Assembly (NCBI GenBank): GCA_017506865.1
Contig: JAFCMP010000134.1
Coordinates: 124,001 to 188,000, forward strand
Length of the DNA stretch: 64,000 nucleotides
DNA from: Tribonema minus
Taxonomy: Eukaryota; Sar; Xanthophyceae; Tribonematales; Tribonemataceae
Reading direction: 5' to 3'
Below, one piece after another: positions 23,964-37,100 of the stretch (its first letter is position 1; each line of letters starts with the position of its first letter). Under the pieces are notes generated by a model that was not told where the DNA came from, did not search any database, and saw only the letters and a program-made list of their open reading frames with translations. The translations under genes and the position numbers were made by a program.

Positions 23964-25490
23964 CTGATTTTGTCACCAATGCATATCCTGATAGCCTGTC
24001 AGAGCTGATGCCCCTCCCCTTCGCTATCAGAGCCTGGCGAATGCATGCAAGCGGGGCAGGCAAGAAAACATACATCAGCAACCAGAGACATGGACGGCCA
24101 TGTTTGTCGAGGGGCGACAACTGTCTGTCGACAGCCTGATGGGTCCTGGCGCCATCTCAGGCACGCTTGCAGCGTGTTGCCATCACGCGCTCACAGGACC
24201 ATTGCGAGGCAATCACGCTGCACAAGCCGGAACTCTTGTGTTGGATATGCAAAACTTTTGATTGTTAGGAGGGCTGCAGAGTTCGCTGCCGCCGCCTCAC
24301 CTGGGTGAGTCAATCTTAGCGCAGTCGCGGACGCGGTGATGGCTTTGGCGAAATTTTCAACTTCAACTTCGTAGTGAAGTTCAAAACATGAAGTTCAAAA
24401 ATGTAACAGTTCCTTGTGAAGTTCCAAGGGTTTTGTATGTATTAGCCTCTCAGGGCGGGATACGTATATCACAAACATATGACGTATAAACCGACCATAT
24501 TTGTCAACCCTGCAGCCGCAGTTGCCGAATGTAGTGAAGGTGCAGCCGACAGAAGTGGCAAGGACAGCAACAGGTCATAAAGATGCAAGTTGTATGCGAC
24601 GTGTTGCGCCCAGAAAGCACTTGCCATGAACATACCATAGCTCATCACAGCCTCAATTGACAACTGTGCAAGCAGCAGCATGTGCGGGCAAAAGCCAAGC
24701 ATTGCAGGGATAAGACCAGTTCTATTGAACAACGGCATGTGCACAACCGACGAACCAGGTCCACCAAGCTCAAAGAAGCCAATCCGCATCATCTTGACAC
24801 CTGGAAAACAGTCCTGAAGGCCAGCAACGCCGCCCAACATGGACATGAACATGAACAGATCTACAGGACTCCCCCCCTCTATAACCCCACTCTAACCTTG
24901 CTATGCAAAATGTGTATATTGGCCTTCCTCGTATCACTCCATCCCCCAACCCAGACCTATGTACAAACACAGTGCTTTTGTGTTTTTTTGTTGTGTTCCA
25001 TCGGTGTTGGGAAGGCTTGACAAAGAATGGGCTCACAAAGTGAGGCAAATGGCCCCCTGCTCCATGCAAGCCATCCCCCAAGCACAGCTCTAATGTAGAC
25101 CCACCTGACAACAGCACGGGCTGCTGGCTGTGGCTGCTACACAGGTAGCTGGTGCTTGGTTCTCAGTTGCCCGCTATTTACACCAGCGTCTAAAGTTTTA
25201 TCCAGGATGGCGGCAGCGCCCACACCAGCCAGGATCACCGCTGAGTGTGCGTTGCCAGATGCCCATGCTATGTACCCCCCGCCCCCCCCCCCTCCCCCCC
25301 TGTAATCCTCATCCCCCCTTTCTGTAATCCTCGTCCCCCCCCCTGGCCTGTCCATGTGCCCAAACTGTGAAAGCAGTCAGCTGATGCAGCATAAGCATCC
25401 CTCCTGAGCACGTGTTGCCTCTCATAGCTCACTCGAGAGGTAGCCACTGCTGCAACTGCTGAAACTGCGTCCATAGCTGGCGTGTCTCAA
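23964..25490. other. Intergenic region with low-complexity C tracts
   Basis: This is upstream of the CHCH gene and downstream of the RSH gene. Near 24355-24430 the short motif GAAGTTCAA repeats several times. At 25276-25347 there are long C runs and two copies of TGTAATCCTC. A hydrophobic open frame on the - strand (24852-24469, 127 codons) has no splice or family support and is left out. Confidence 0.6.
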
Positions 25491-28400
25491 CTAGTCTGTC
25501 CAACTGATAGCATCGCCGTTGCGCAGCAGGTAATCACATGGCACCTGATTACCTTCCACCATAATGTCCACTGATGAACGCCCCCGCATTCTGCGCGAGT
25601 AAAAATTGGCAATACTTACACGCCGTGCTACGTCTGCCGCTGTTGCACTTTTATCGAGGTCCCATATGAGACCGTCCGGACCGAACACGTAGACTTTGCG
25701 GGACTGCAGTTCGCTGTGCAGCCAGTTGACAAATGCGCGACCGTCCACAAAGTCCGCTGGAACGGCTGGGGCACCGCCGATAGTGCGAGCGCGAGGGCTG
25801 TCCGCGTGACTGGCTAGCCATTCCGTTGATCCCTCGCCCTTGTAGCCCCTGCGATGGAGCAGACAGGCAGCGAGCGTGTCAGACAATGGGTCCGTGTGGT
25901 GCAGCTGATTACATGTGCATATGATACATCAGCGTCAAAGTTTCAAATGCGCCAGGCAAGTGCAGCCATAGTGGTTGCCGTGGCTGCCAGAAGCAGCTTG
26001 ACATGTGTACAGCCAGGAATATGTGCGTGCACAGTTCTCAAGTACACACAATGCAACTGATGACAGCCTGCAGATTGCATCTCATCATCAACTAGCACAG
26101 GAACGCCCGAATGCTGGATGCTGACGTCTACACAAAAATGCACTTCCTGTGCTGCAACAGAATGCTGCTGGAGGCAAGCTTAACAGCAATAATACCAAGC
26201 AAATACACACACCAAGGCAAGTGGTGCACTATGTACGGCTGCAATGCAAATGAGTGTGAACAAGGGGCGTTGCACGCACACACCATTCAAACACGCTCAC
26301 TAACATACAGCGCCACTTACCAGTGAGCAGCAGCGCCGTATTCCGCCTGTTGGTGCATCTCAAATGTGCGCACCTGCACCTCAAATGGGTGCACGTTGTC
26401 AGGGTCACGGTCGCACTGCATGAGAGCCGTGGTGTGCAGGGACCGGTAGCCATTGGCCTTGGGCGCGCAGATGTAGTCCTTGAAGCGCGTGGTGACAGTG
26501 GGGTAAAGGCCCTCCACAATGCGCATGGCCTCATAGCACAGCGCCTCAGAGCGAGACTCATACTGGGCGTCAGTCTCGGCAGGAAGGCGCCGCGCCTTGA
26601 AGACCACGCGCAGTGCCACCGCATCCGCTATGTCTGCCACCGCCACACCCTGCCGAATTGTCTTCCGCCACATGGAGTAGGGGTCTTTGGTGCGCCCCGC
26701 CAGTGAGACGCTCTCCACCGCCGCCATAAACGCATTGTTCTGCTCCAGGGCAGATGTGAGGTCCGCTATGGAGCGATCCAGCACCGCCTCGTGGATGTCT
26801 GTGCGTGCTGCCATCTGCTGCCGCACTTCCGCGTTCTGGCGCGGGTATAGGCATTTGAACGCCAAGTCCTGGAGTTCCGCCACAAGTTGGTGGATACCGA
26901 GGCGATGCGCCAGTGGTGCATGAACGCCTAGTGCTTCGTGCGCAAGTGCCTTGTGCTCAGAGCGGGCACGAGGTGACACGCACGCCGCTCCAGCCGCAGC
27001 AGCAGCATCGTGCCGGCGCATGCGCTGCGCACAAAGAAGGCCACGAAAGGAGCGTCAGCCTGTTGCGCATTGTTGTCAATCTAATGAGACCTCTGGTGAG
27101 TTGCATAGTACAATCAGTGATGCCATGCAGCATGGCGTGATGTGGCGGGTGAGGTGAGTGCTGCTGGGGTGAAGTTGAAGTATGTGTCACGTCATCACAT
27201 GATGACACCAGCATTTGCTTGCAACACAGAGCCAGCATATGTGTCAAGTGGTCTGCCGGGACCCGTGCCTCACACACAGTATTGTTACCGACAGTAAGGT
27301 GTCCCCAGGCTTGCAATAACCTTCTCCACAGCCAAATATGTTGTGGTCATCAAACTACAGAGGTCGTCAACAAGCCGTTGAATTGGGGACTTGATCATTC
27401 AATCATGGCAAAAGCATACTCGGGGAGCAACAAACTATGGGCCAGCACTTGACATTGGCCTGCGATAATGTTGCAGTTGCATGGCGCACAGTGACAGTGG
27501 CACTGCCAGTGCCAGTGAGTGTTGCGCAGCATCGCGTGCCACATTCAAGTGAGACAGTCTATACCAGCGCCATACCACATACTTCTTATATTAGGCAAGC
27601 AACTGAATGAGCACTAGTAGTCCAGAAATTGCTAGCCAACAGCCTTCATGAATCGCTGACCAGCCAATGCAGATGCCATATGGGCTTATGTAAGAAACTG
27701 GCGCGTAGCTGTCCTGTCACTGTGGGAAGCATAGCTCTACCTGCCTATGTTCATGTCTCTTCTGGGCAAAGGCATGGTGATCTAAGTGTTTGCGCAACTG
27801 GCTGCAACTGCAATATGGTACAAGAGGCAAAGTGTCACCTGCAGATGAGATGCCACCCGCAATATCACCACTCTCCAGTCTGCCGTTTCTGAGAGAATGA
27901 GATTCCTCAATCTGTCCATTTGCTCGGCAGCCTCCTCGCTGCTGACCTTGCCCTTGGCCTTGGCTGCACGTTCAGCCATGTACCGCTGTGCAAGTTGCTC
28001 CAACCGCGTGACGCGTTCATAGGACTGCACCAGTCTCACCTGTAAGTGCGGCAAGTTACATCGTACGTATCAGCAAAGCTGCAAAGCGGTCATGCCCCAA
28101 TGTTGTAAATAGTGAGGCATCAAGTCAAAGGCACATCTGAACATATTCGCAGTGTTTGATACAGCAACTTGCCATGGGCCAAGCCGCAGTCTTGACAGAG
28201 ATGTGACCAAGCATGACACAGGTCAAGTTGCAAGTATGCGTGGTTGTACACTCACCACACGGCGACCAAAGCGGCGTTGCAGGTCCTGCACAGATGCTCC
28301 CGCTACCCCCATCGCCTTCCCTAGCGGACCCTGCTCAGGGTTCAGTGTGCCGGTTAGGATGGCTGCCAAGAGGGCATCCACATCCATGTCCAGCTCGCCA

Positions 28401-29271
28401 AGCACCAAGCACATGTCCACAGCGTTCTCTGTACGACGGCGCCCTTCGCGTGTACCGGCTGCATCAGAGTGAACCCTGGCAGAAGAGCACAGTGCCAAAT
28501 GGCAATATGATGAGACAACTGCTTGGACATGGCTGATGGAGGCCATCAACCTGTACGATCGTGATTTGGTCATGAGCAGCATTGGCATACAGAGTGCAAT
28601 TGAGTCCTTCGTCCTACGATTCAGTCATATCAACAGCCTGCAATGAACGGGCAAGCAAGAGCTGGCAAGAATCAAATACTCGTCAGCAAGTAAGCCTTGA
28701 AGACTTCGCAGGCTTTGGTGCGCTCAATCATCCTTAGGCAATTCAACAATGACTTGAGCATGAGTGCCAGCACAACTTGAGAAGGCCATTTGCTGACTGT
28801 GGCCCACAAAGTGAAGGGAGACAGTGCCAGAACCTCCAACTTGTAAGCAATAACTCCATTTCCTCACCTGAGGGCCACAGCCAGGGCGCGTTGAAGCTCG
28901 GCTTGTTCAGTCTGCCCCAAGTATGGCAGCCCATCTCTTAACTTCTCAGCGAGGTCAACAGCAGTCGATCCTGCCGGAATCGTGATGCGAAGGGCATGAT
29001 GGGGCCTCGGCGCACGGGAGGCAACCGAGTGTGCCGAAGTGCGACGGCTCAACGTGATGGAGTGCAGCAGGGTGTGATGTTGACATGAGCGCAGGGAACC
29101 TCTGGGCCTGAACGTGAGGACATCACGTAGACGCACGGACGGCCTGTTGTTGAAGCGCCTGGCCTGTTGATGCAATGGGGTCGGCGGTGGAGCCAAGTGG
29201 AACGCCGCTGCCGAATTCACTAGCCCAACAAGAGCCACCAGGGCTTGCGCCACAATTGATGATGGCGCCAT
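25491..29271 (-). CDS. Plastid RelA/SpoT homologue with degenerate HD domain
   Basis: Exons 29271-28868, 28475-28256, 28039-27839, 27024-26321 and 25848-25491 join in phase to 628 residues. Residues 1-25 are a signal peptide ending SAAA, followed by FHLAPP, the import junction of complex plastids. Residues about 125-275 align with the HD hydrolase domain. The first His is kept (VHSDAAGTREG), but the second is lost (TEN in place of a THP-like motif) and the HD pair reads TG (AAILTGTLN). The synthetase domain (about 330-505) looks intact: KDPYSMWRK, DAVALRVVF, DYICAPKANGYRSLHTT, QVRTFEMHQQAEYGAAAHW. A TGS domain follows (KVYVFGPDGLIWDL, about 550-610) and the protein ends there, with no zinc-finger or ACT part. 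Expected role: making (p)ppGpp in the plastid stroma. Hydrolase activity is not expected. Confidence 0.92.
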
Positions 29272-31368
29272 CGATTCGTAGAACGGTATTGAAGCCAGTC
29301 AGTCCTATATACAGTAGAGTCGGTCGCCTCCTCCCCAGTGCAGCCCCGCGCTCTCCACGCCTGCAGGAAAAAATGCAACCACCCTCCTCTGTCAAGAAGT
29401 TGAATCGCCGCCGTTGAGCAGGCCAGAGGCACTGGCGAGGGAGCGCGTGCCACTGAAAGCAGGACCGTGCGGCCGCAGTCCTGCCCTAACACCAATCTTC
29501 TCCTCTCGCGCCTGCCTGTTTTCCAATCTGATGATCAATGTGCATTTTTCATCATGTTGTGGTGACTGAAAGTGGATTATTAGTGACCTGTGCCTGCATG
29601 ACTACGTATACCGTACACGTATTTGCATTGGTTGCGTGCAGGGTGAGAAAAGGGACATCAATTTCTTTTGAAAGAAACGGTATAGACCTCAAAACGTAGC
29701 TTTAGGTCTTTGATGAACACCCGGCATCGCTCTTCCACCAAGACTTCTGAACGTCAGTGATGCCCGGCTGCTGACAGGCAGCTGCTGCACTTTTTCGCTG
29801 CCCTAAGAGCAAATCCCTGGCGCTGGCAGATGCATATGCAGGCGGGTGAACGATACAAGCATGAACAGGTTCTCCTGCTTGGTTGTGGACATGTCAGCCC
29901 CTCTCACTGTGACTGCCAGTAAGCACTGACTCGAATACCCGGGGCCCCTGTGCAAGAGCGCTTCTGCGTCCTGCCCACAATGCAGGGCACGCTGACAGCG
30001 CCAGCAACAGTCTGCCATGGGCTGGCCTGGTTCTTTGCCCACTGCTGGACAAACACATGAGCATGCGCCGATGCATTGCCAAATGGACATGTTGCCGTTG
30101 GGTAGTGGCGAGAGTGGCGTCGTGTACAAATAATGCGCTTGTAGCCTGCTGCTTAGGGCAGCACCGTGATGTAATCGATTTCTGCGCTGCCAACGCCCAG
30201 ATCTTCCCCAGCACTCAAGGCTTGCTCAAAGCTCGCCCCTCCCCTTGCCCCACCCCCTCTCATTAGCCATTGGCAGGAGACATGTGATTGTTGATCAGCT
30301 GCCAGCTTTGTTGCTCACTGTTGATGCATGCAGAAACGCTGCCCATTGCTGCATATTGAGCCATGACCAAGTTGCAAATTGAGTCATGACTACGTTGGCT
30401 ACCAATGTACCAGCTGGGAATGGTGTTGCCCGGAAACTGTACGCTATACAAAGTGGTCACCAGCACCAGCACTGGGCGGCTATTTGAGTGCGCCAGCAGC
30501 AATACAGCGGATGCATGTCATTGTCATGCCGGTTTGTGCACTGCAACATAATGTGACATCGGATGGCAGCATGTCCAGTCAGCAGCGCACTTGGGCACCA
30601 AGCCACACTGCTGTTCATGAGATGACACAGAAACGTCCAGAGATTGCCGTACTCAAGGTGCCTACACTGTTATGCTGCATGCACAGCAGCATCCATGATC
30701 CCGCTCCTTCTATCACCACATGTCCGCGTGTGAGATAAGGGTGTGAAGGCAGGACAATACTGCAGATAATGGCAACACACATTGCATGGCTGCATGCAGT
30801 GATTGACGCTCACTGGCGCACCGCCAGTGCAGTTGATCTTATTCAAAGGCAGGCAGGCAGACATGTGCGTCTCAGGTTTTGATTGGCAGCGACAACAATG
30901 AGCTTCTTTCTTGATCAAGAAGAATCGGTTGCCTGCACCTGATGCTGAATCCTGAGATGACCGTTGACGAAACTTGCGGGCTAGGGCAGGTGAAACACTG
31001 ATTGAGCACAATGCAAAGGCAAATGATCGCACTCAAAAAACGCATGTGGACAAAGTGCCTGATCAAAAGCTCCCTGGGTGTTGCATTCACATGCAGCTCA
31101 ATGAGCTCGCGTTCACTTCAGCATTTATACATCTTCAACACAAGAGGGCAGACCCACTGCAATGCCTGTACACTGCTGTACCTCTGCTTGCCAGCGCCGT
31201 GTGCCTCTGTAAATCAGTTACTGTCTGGTGCAGCGACTGTGCGCTGCTCAAGGACCACTGCCGGTCACTTGAACGCACAAAGACAGATGGGGCTTTCGAT
31301 CGCTGCTGATTCGGTAAAGCATCTTGCGAACGCATTGATTGCAGTGCTGGCAAGCGTGCGGAACTCCA
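29272..31368. other. Intergenic region
   Basis: About 2.1 kb lies between the start of RSH and the end of the rhomboid/UBA gene, so it holds the RSH promoter and the 3' UTR of the other gene. Open frames are short and GC-poor. I see no gene, RNA or repeat. Confidence 0.6.
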
Positions 31369-32989
31369 TTACGCGCTTCGACTCTCTGCGAGATATGCTA
31401 CAGCAGCATTGATGTCACCTTCGGTGTGTGTCAATGCCTCCCTAGCATCATCGGCGCTGTACCCCATGTCTTGCAGCATCATGACTTCATGGTCCGTGTT
31501 ACTCAGGAGTGAACTCGTCGCACCTACCCCCGCTGCGCCCCCGCCCCTGCCAGTCCCGCCATTTGCGCCACCACCAGCAGCTGCACTGCTGGGCGATGAT
31601 GCCGCCGCTCCTCTGGCTTCCAGTGCTGCCAGCCGTGCGGCACGCGCCGCTGCAGCCACATCAGTGTTTGAACCCCGCCCTAGAGCGCTGGTTACCACGC
31701 TTGTGCGACTGGTGCTGCCTCCACCAAGCGTCTGCCCAGAGCCAGTGAACGCACTGGCCGCAGGCTTTTTGTTAACAACTGATGGGGCAGTCACTGGGCC
31801 GCTGTTACGGCTTACCCAGGCACTGCCGCCGCTCCCGCTTTCACCACCATCTGCCGGCGGACCCCCCTGCTGCCCGCCACCCCCGCCGCTGCCACCGCTG
31901 GTGCCACTGCTGCCGCCAAATATGGAAGCAAACCCTCCTCCTTGTCCTCCGCCGTGACCTCCCTGTGTCCTGCCTGCAGGATTGTTGACCGGCTGCCAAG
32001 GTTCTTGCTGGGTACCGGTAGCAGTGATGTAGCCCTGGCGCGAGGTGAAATTGCGCAAACACCCGTTCTCCCAGCCCTGCACGAGCAAACATGGCAAAAT
32101 GTCAGCTTGACTTGTTGTATAGGCGCATGAGCATACAGCGGTGTTTGAAGCACTTCATGACTAGCTTGCCTCTGACATGAAGGTGATTGTGCAAAGCGCA
32201 AGTTGCGGTGCCTGCAGGGTGACTGTTGATGGATTGATTGAACTGTTCCGCCTGTATGCAAAGGACGTACCTGTACACGGGAGATGCTGGGCTTGAGACA
32301 GTCCAGCTTACCGAACGCAAAAGCGTACCCTGTGGCCAGCGCCAGTGCCATGTCCACCCTCACCCCCCCCATGATTGAAAATAATGCAAACAGCGCCAGC
32401 GGATAGTACTTGGACGGGATCTCGCAGGGGAAGAAGAAGAGTTTGCGCGGAAAGTCCGGCATCTGCATGCAGTCGACGACGATCAGCGGCATAAGTAGGT
32501 TCCACAAGCCCTGTGCTGCGGATAACTCTGCTGCGCGATTCCCCAGAGCTGTGGACAGTAGACCAAAGAGGAGGAAGGCCGAGTTGGCTGCTACATCCAA
32601 GATGGCCATCAGCGCCAGCAGGCGAGCCGAGCCGAGGGAGTATTCCATCTTGGGCCCCATCTGACTGAGAACCATGACGCCGAAGATGAGGGTGATGAAG
32701 CTGGTGCACCACAGGCTGGCGGTGAAGATGCGATACACTTCCAGGGAGTAGATCGTGTAGTGCAGGCTGTTGTTGAGGGCCAGGTCCAGATCCACGAACA
32801 TACCCAGCAGAAACAGCACGACCTGAAGGATGCACATCGATCGGGTGACAAAGGGCTTCGTGGATGCCCACCCGTTGTACCTGCACAATCAGACCAAGAC
32901 AAAAAGCAAAGGCGTGATTCAGCTGAATACTTTGCAGTTGGAAAGTGAAAAAGAACGAGAGAGGAGTGGTTGTCGACTCACGCTGTCAT
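31369..32989 (-). CDS. Rhomboid-like membrane protein with C-terminal UBA domain
   Basis: Exons 32989-32982 (only 8 coding bases, ATGACAGC), 32880-32271 and 32076-31369 join in phase to 441 residues. The start is supported because the 8-base exon fits the phase exactly and gives MTAYNGW. Residues 15-205 carry about five hydrophobic segments with the rhomboid-type features YRIFTASLWC and MEYSLGS, but no Ser-His active site is visible, so it is probably a pseudoprotease. A Gly/Ser/Ala-rich linker of about 150 residues follows. The last 45 residues form a UBA domain (VMMLQDMGYSADDAREAL). The layout resembles UBAC2, an ER protein of ubiquitin-linked degradation, although the linker is much longer. 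Likely an ER membrane protein binding ubiquitin. Confidence 0.85.
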
Positions 32990-34164
32990 GATAGGGTTCT
33001 CTTGCGGGCCTTGGCTTGCACCATCTTGTGGAGGCATGACTCGATTCCGTGCGTGCGTTCTGGTACTCCCGGATGTACAGTTGAAGTTGGTGTTGAAAGC
33101 AGTTGAAGTGGAACTGAGGCCCCCCCAGCTCAGGGTGGGGGGGTGCAGATCCTGACCGCAGTGATGGCAGTGTCACGTGTCGTGCACGCGGATGGACGGT
33201 GGGACCCGCGGTTTGGCGCTCAATGTACTGTTGCTGCTCGCTGCTGCACTCCTGCCTATGCTCAAACTGGCCAGACGGCGCACAGTTGTCGTCCGTGTGT
33301 GCGGTAGCCAGAGGCGTTCGTGTGTCAATGGACGTGTGATCAAACGCTGGTGCCAGCGACCATGCCTCCACGGTGCGCGCCGTTACTGTCGCCACTGCGC
33401 TGCTGGACAGGCAAGTGGCACGTTGCACTCAAGTGTACGCAATGGTCACAACTCAGCAAGCGGGTAGCACTGCGTCCGGCAATCAGCAGATGGTGCAATT
33501 CATCGGTTCAACGACAAGTGGCGTCATCCAACGGATGTAGTGCACAACAACGGCCGATGGCACTAAATGCAGACATCAACAGGTCACCATCAAGCAGCAT
33601 GAGCCATAGAGGCACGCGCATGGCAAAATGACAGACTCCAGGTGCCTCTACGTTGTTGTGTGTGTTCAAACCTTTCTCTTCGAAACCGCTCTCAGCAACC
33701 AACACTGTGACACAGGAAAGTTGCGTCCCTGTAAGCACGCTGGTGGCAGACCAGCACATGTGCGGATATGTGCTCTGCCCATTTGACACGTCGGCTGCAA
33801 CAGACTCTGTAACCAATGCACTGCATGAAGTGCATCCACAAAGGCCAAATTGAAGCACAGCGTGGGTTTTGAACTTGCTGGTCTCACAATGAAGCGCTGC
33901 TGCTGTCCTTGCCCCACTTGAAGTCTGCAATTTGCGTTCAACTGCTGCCTAAGTACCTGCTCCTTTCTGGACCTCAACTACAGAGGCCTCAAGCAAATCA
34001 CAAGTAGTGTGTCAGCAGCATCCTCCTCTTGAACTGCAGGCTTGTTCTGCAGACTTGTTCAGGCCTGCACATGTGGCGCGCAGCTGCCGATTGGCTTTTC
34101 TATCAGCAACAGTAAGCGGCGTCGCACACACCATGCTGGGCCTCTTCTACCTGCTGAGCGGCAC
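32990..34164. other. Intergenic region
   Basis: Holds the promoter of the rhomboid/UBA gene and the 3' region of the phosphoribosyltransferase-fold gene. Open frames on both strands (for example 33177-33467 +) have no supported splice sites or family likeness. Confidence 0.55.
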
Positions 34165-37100
34165 TCAGATCTTGCACTGACGTTGCGCTTCCCGTTCCGC
34201 TTTGCGCTTCAGTGCGAACTGTGCCAGCACACGTTGCATTTCCTGTTGCGCCTCTCGTCGCGCTTGCCGTTGCGCTTCCCGTCTCGCTGCCCGTTTCGCT
34301 TGCCGTTCCTCTTCCCGTCGCGCTTCCCGTTGCTCTTTGCCTTGCCCGACCAGGGGCTTGATCGAGGGTTTGGCAGCAGGGTCGCCGCTGGCTGCAAGCA
34401 AGCACATGCGTACAAGAAGGGCTCAGTGCGGTCACAGCAGCATGGCGATGCATAGCCAGATGCGTGTTACGTCCGCACCTTCACCATCAGCGTGATCATG
34501 TTGCATGCATGCACCTGTGCACGCCACAGTGCTTTAGGACCACGTGTTGTTCATGTACCACTATGTATGCATGCATCCCTGACATGAAGCCCACACTTGG
34601 CGCACTATTCAGCACTGGCTACTGAATTGCCATCATGTGCTACTAATCAAAGGCATGTCAACTTCGAGTGCCAATAGTAAGGACTCATACAGAAAGGCAT
34701 GTCAACTTCAAGTGCCAACAGCAAGGACTCACATGTAGCATACCAGGAGCTCTGCGATCTCTTGATACGTGTCGACACTAATAATACATCTGAAGCTTGG
34801 GCTTCCCGGTCACCAGGATCACAATCATCATCATAAACATCATACATGCGGCAACAGGATTCCGCCAAGCGCAACTCACCGTCCTGCGTCTTCTTGAGAG
34901 CCGCCTTCTGCGCATTGGCTCCCTCCTCCCCTGCGCACGCGGCGGCGTGCTTGTTGTACGTAAGGCACTCGTCGCCCACCTTCCTAGTCTTAGCTGCAAG
35001 GAGGAAGATGAAAATGTCAGTTGCTGCAGCGGCCGCACGGACTGCTGAGCGCTGCTGCTGAACAATCAATCATGACAGGGGTTGGGTTAGGAGTGCTCAA
35101 GCTTAGCCACGCCCTTAGTGAACGTCGCTGCTGCATGGCAGAGACACCCTGACCACAGTGCTTCACACATTGTCAAACTGTCCAGTCCTGTATGCCGCAA
35201 ACGCAATGGCGTCTCAGCGAGCGCGACGAGCAATTGATCAGGAAGTTTATGGTTGAAGTTCAAACTCAACTTCATGCAACTTCAACATGAGCACGCGCTC
35301 AGCCGTGACCACCATAATCTATGATATGGGTAGCGCGCCCACAAGCCAACAGCAAACATACCAGGAGCTCTGCGATCTCTTGGTACGTTTCAACACTAAT
35401 AATAATAAGCTGTGTCAATTCTGTATCATAGGGCAGTTGCATTTGCAATCACCAGCAACGAATGCAAAACTTGGACTGGCCGGGGTCACTTGCCTGCCTC
35501 GCTCTGATGCACGGCCTTCCCCCCAAGCTCCTTGAGCAACTCGCACGCCCACTGCTGCTGCTCCGTCGTCGCTGTGTGGCCGGGGCTGTCGCTGGCCGTC
35601 ACCGTGTCGCCCACCGCCGTGAACAGCACTGCCGTGTTCTTGGTGTTGGCGGCGACGAGATCGGCAGCCGCTTGCCGCGCAGCCTCCGCTGACGCCAGCT
35701 GCGTCCCGCGCTTTGCGCCCCACCGGATCAGCAAGCCTGCCCATGTGACAAGTCAAGACAAAGGCACATCAACTTCAAGTGCCAATAGTAAGGACTCATA
35801 CAGCAAAAGGCATGTCAACTTCAAGTGCCAACAGCAAGGACTCACATGCAGCATACCAGGAGCTCTGCGATCTCTTGATACGTTTCGACACTAATAATAC
35901 ATCTTAAGCTTGGGCTCTCCGGTCACCAGGATCACAATCATCATCATAAACATCATACATGCGGCAGCAGGATTCCGCCAAGCGCAACTCACCGTCCTGC
36001 GTCTTCTTGAGCGCCGCCTTCTGCGCATTGGCTCCCTCCTCCCCTGCGCACGCGGCGGCGTGCTTGTTGTACGTAAGGCTCTCGTCGCCCACCGTCCTAG
36101 TATCAGTCGGTCATGGCCAGTGAGCTCCCCCAAGCCCAACGGCAAGATGAAAAGAAGTTGACTTCCAATGGAATAAAAGCCACAACACTTGAATACTTCT
36201 ACTTATCATTCATTGGCGCACAGCACAGGTAGACAGCCATGCAGAATTTGACAGCACATGCAGACATGCAAACGGCTTCGTGTAACTGTCGCTTACGACA
36301 CCTGCAATCCGCTGCAGTCAGAGGGACCCGGTGCTTTAGTGAGTGATGCCATACATGCTGCTCGAAAAGCTTGACAGGCATTGTCAATGAGTGCGACTGC
36401 TCAAAACGAGGTGTGCCACACACATGTGCCTCTTTGAAAAGCAGCTGGAGTGCAAGTTGAGATTGTAAAGCATTGCAGTTGCAGGTTCTAGACAGCTGTG
36501 TCTCACCTACGGCAGCTGAAGTTGGCTTGAGGATGGAAAGCGCGGTTCACATGAATTAATGCGACATAATCGAGCAGCACACTTCTTCAATGATGCGTCA
36601 AGTTTGAAAACGCTGGTGGCACAGCATGAACAAAACCCACGCTGAATAGATGCATTGTCATGTAATGAAAAGAAGTGACAGTTGTGTTGCTGTGTCAGGG
36701 TACGTGAAGCGTGATTGACAGAGCATCTCTTGCACCTTCCATCTCAAAAACCATACCTGAGAAGCATCACCATCTGTGGCTGCAGTCGCTGTCCGCTGGC
36801 TGTCACCTCCCTGGCGAACTCTCCCATGATCCCACTGTAGCGTCCCTGCATTGCGAGATGCATGGGCAGCCCGCACGATTGTGTCAGTGCAGTACTGAGC
36901 GCCGCCTTGGCCCCAACTTCAATAATGGTTTTGCCCTGATAGCTTACCTACTGAACAATGAATATGGCAATTGCCTGAGATGTGCTACAACAGTGACATG
37001 TATGGGCTGAGCAAGGCCTGGCGTCTGCAACACAGCAAGGTGACAGCGGCTGCCGCGGCAGCATCTCTCACATCACAAACACTCGGCTGCAAGTCATGTA

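Noticed and set aside
24469-24852. 127-codon hydrophobic frame on the - strand
   Set aside because: Could be a small membrane protein, but base composition is like the flanking intergenic DNA and no homology is recognised.
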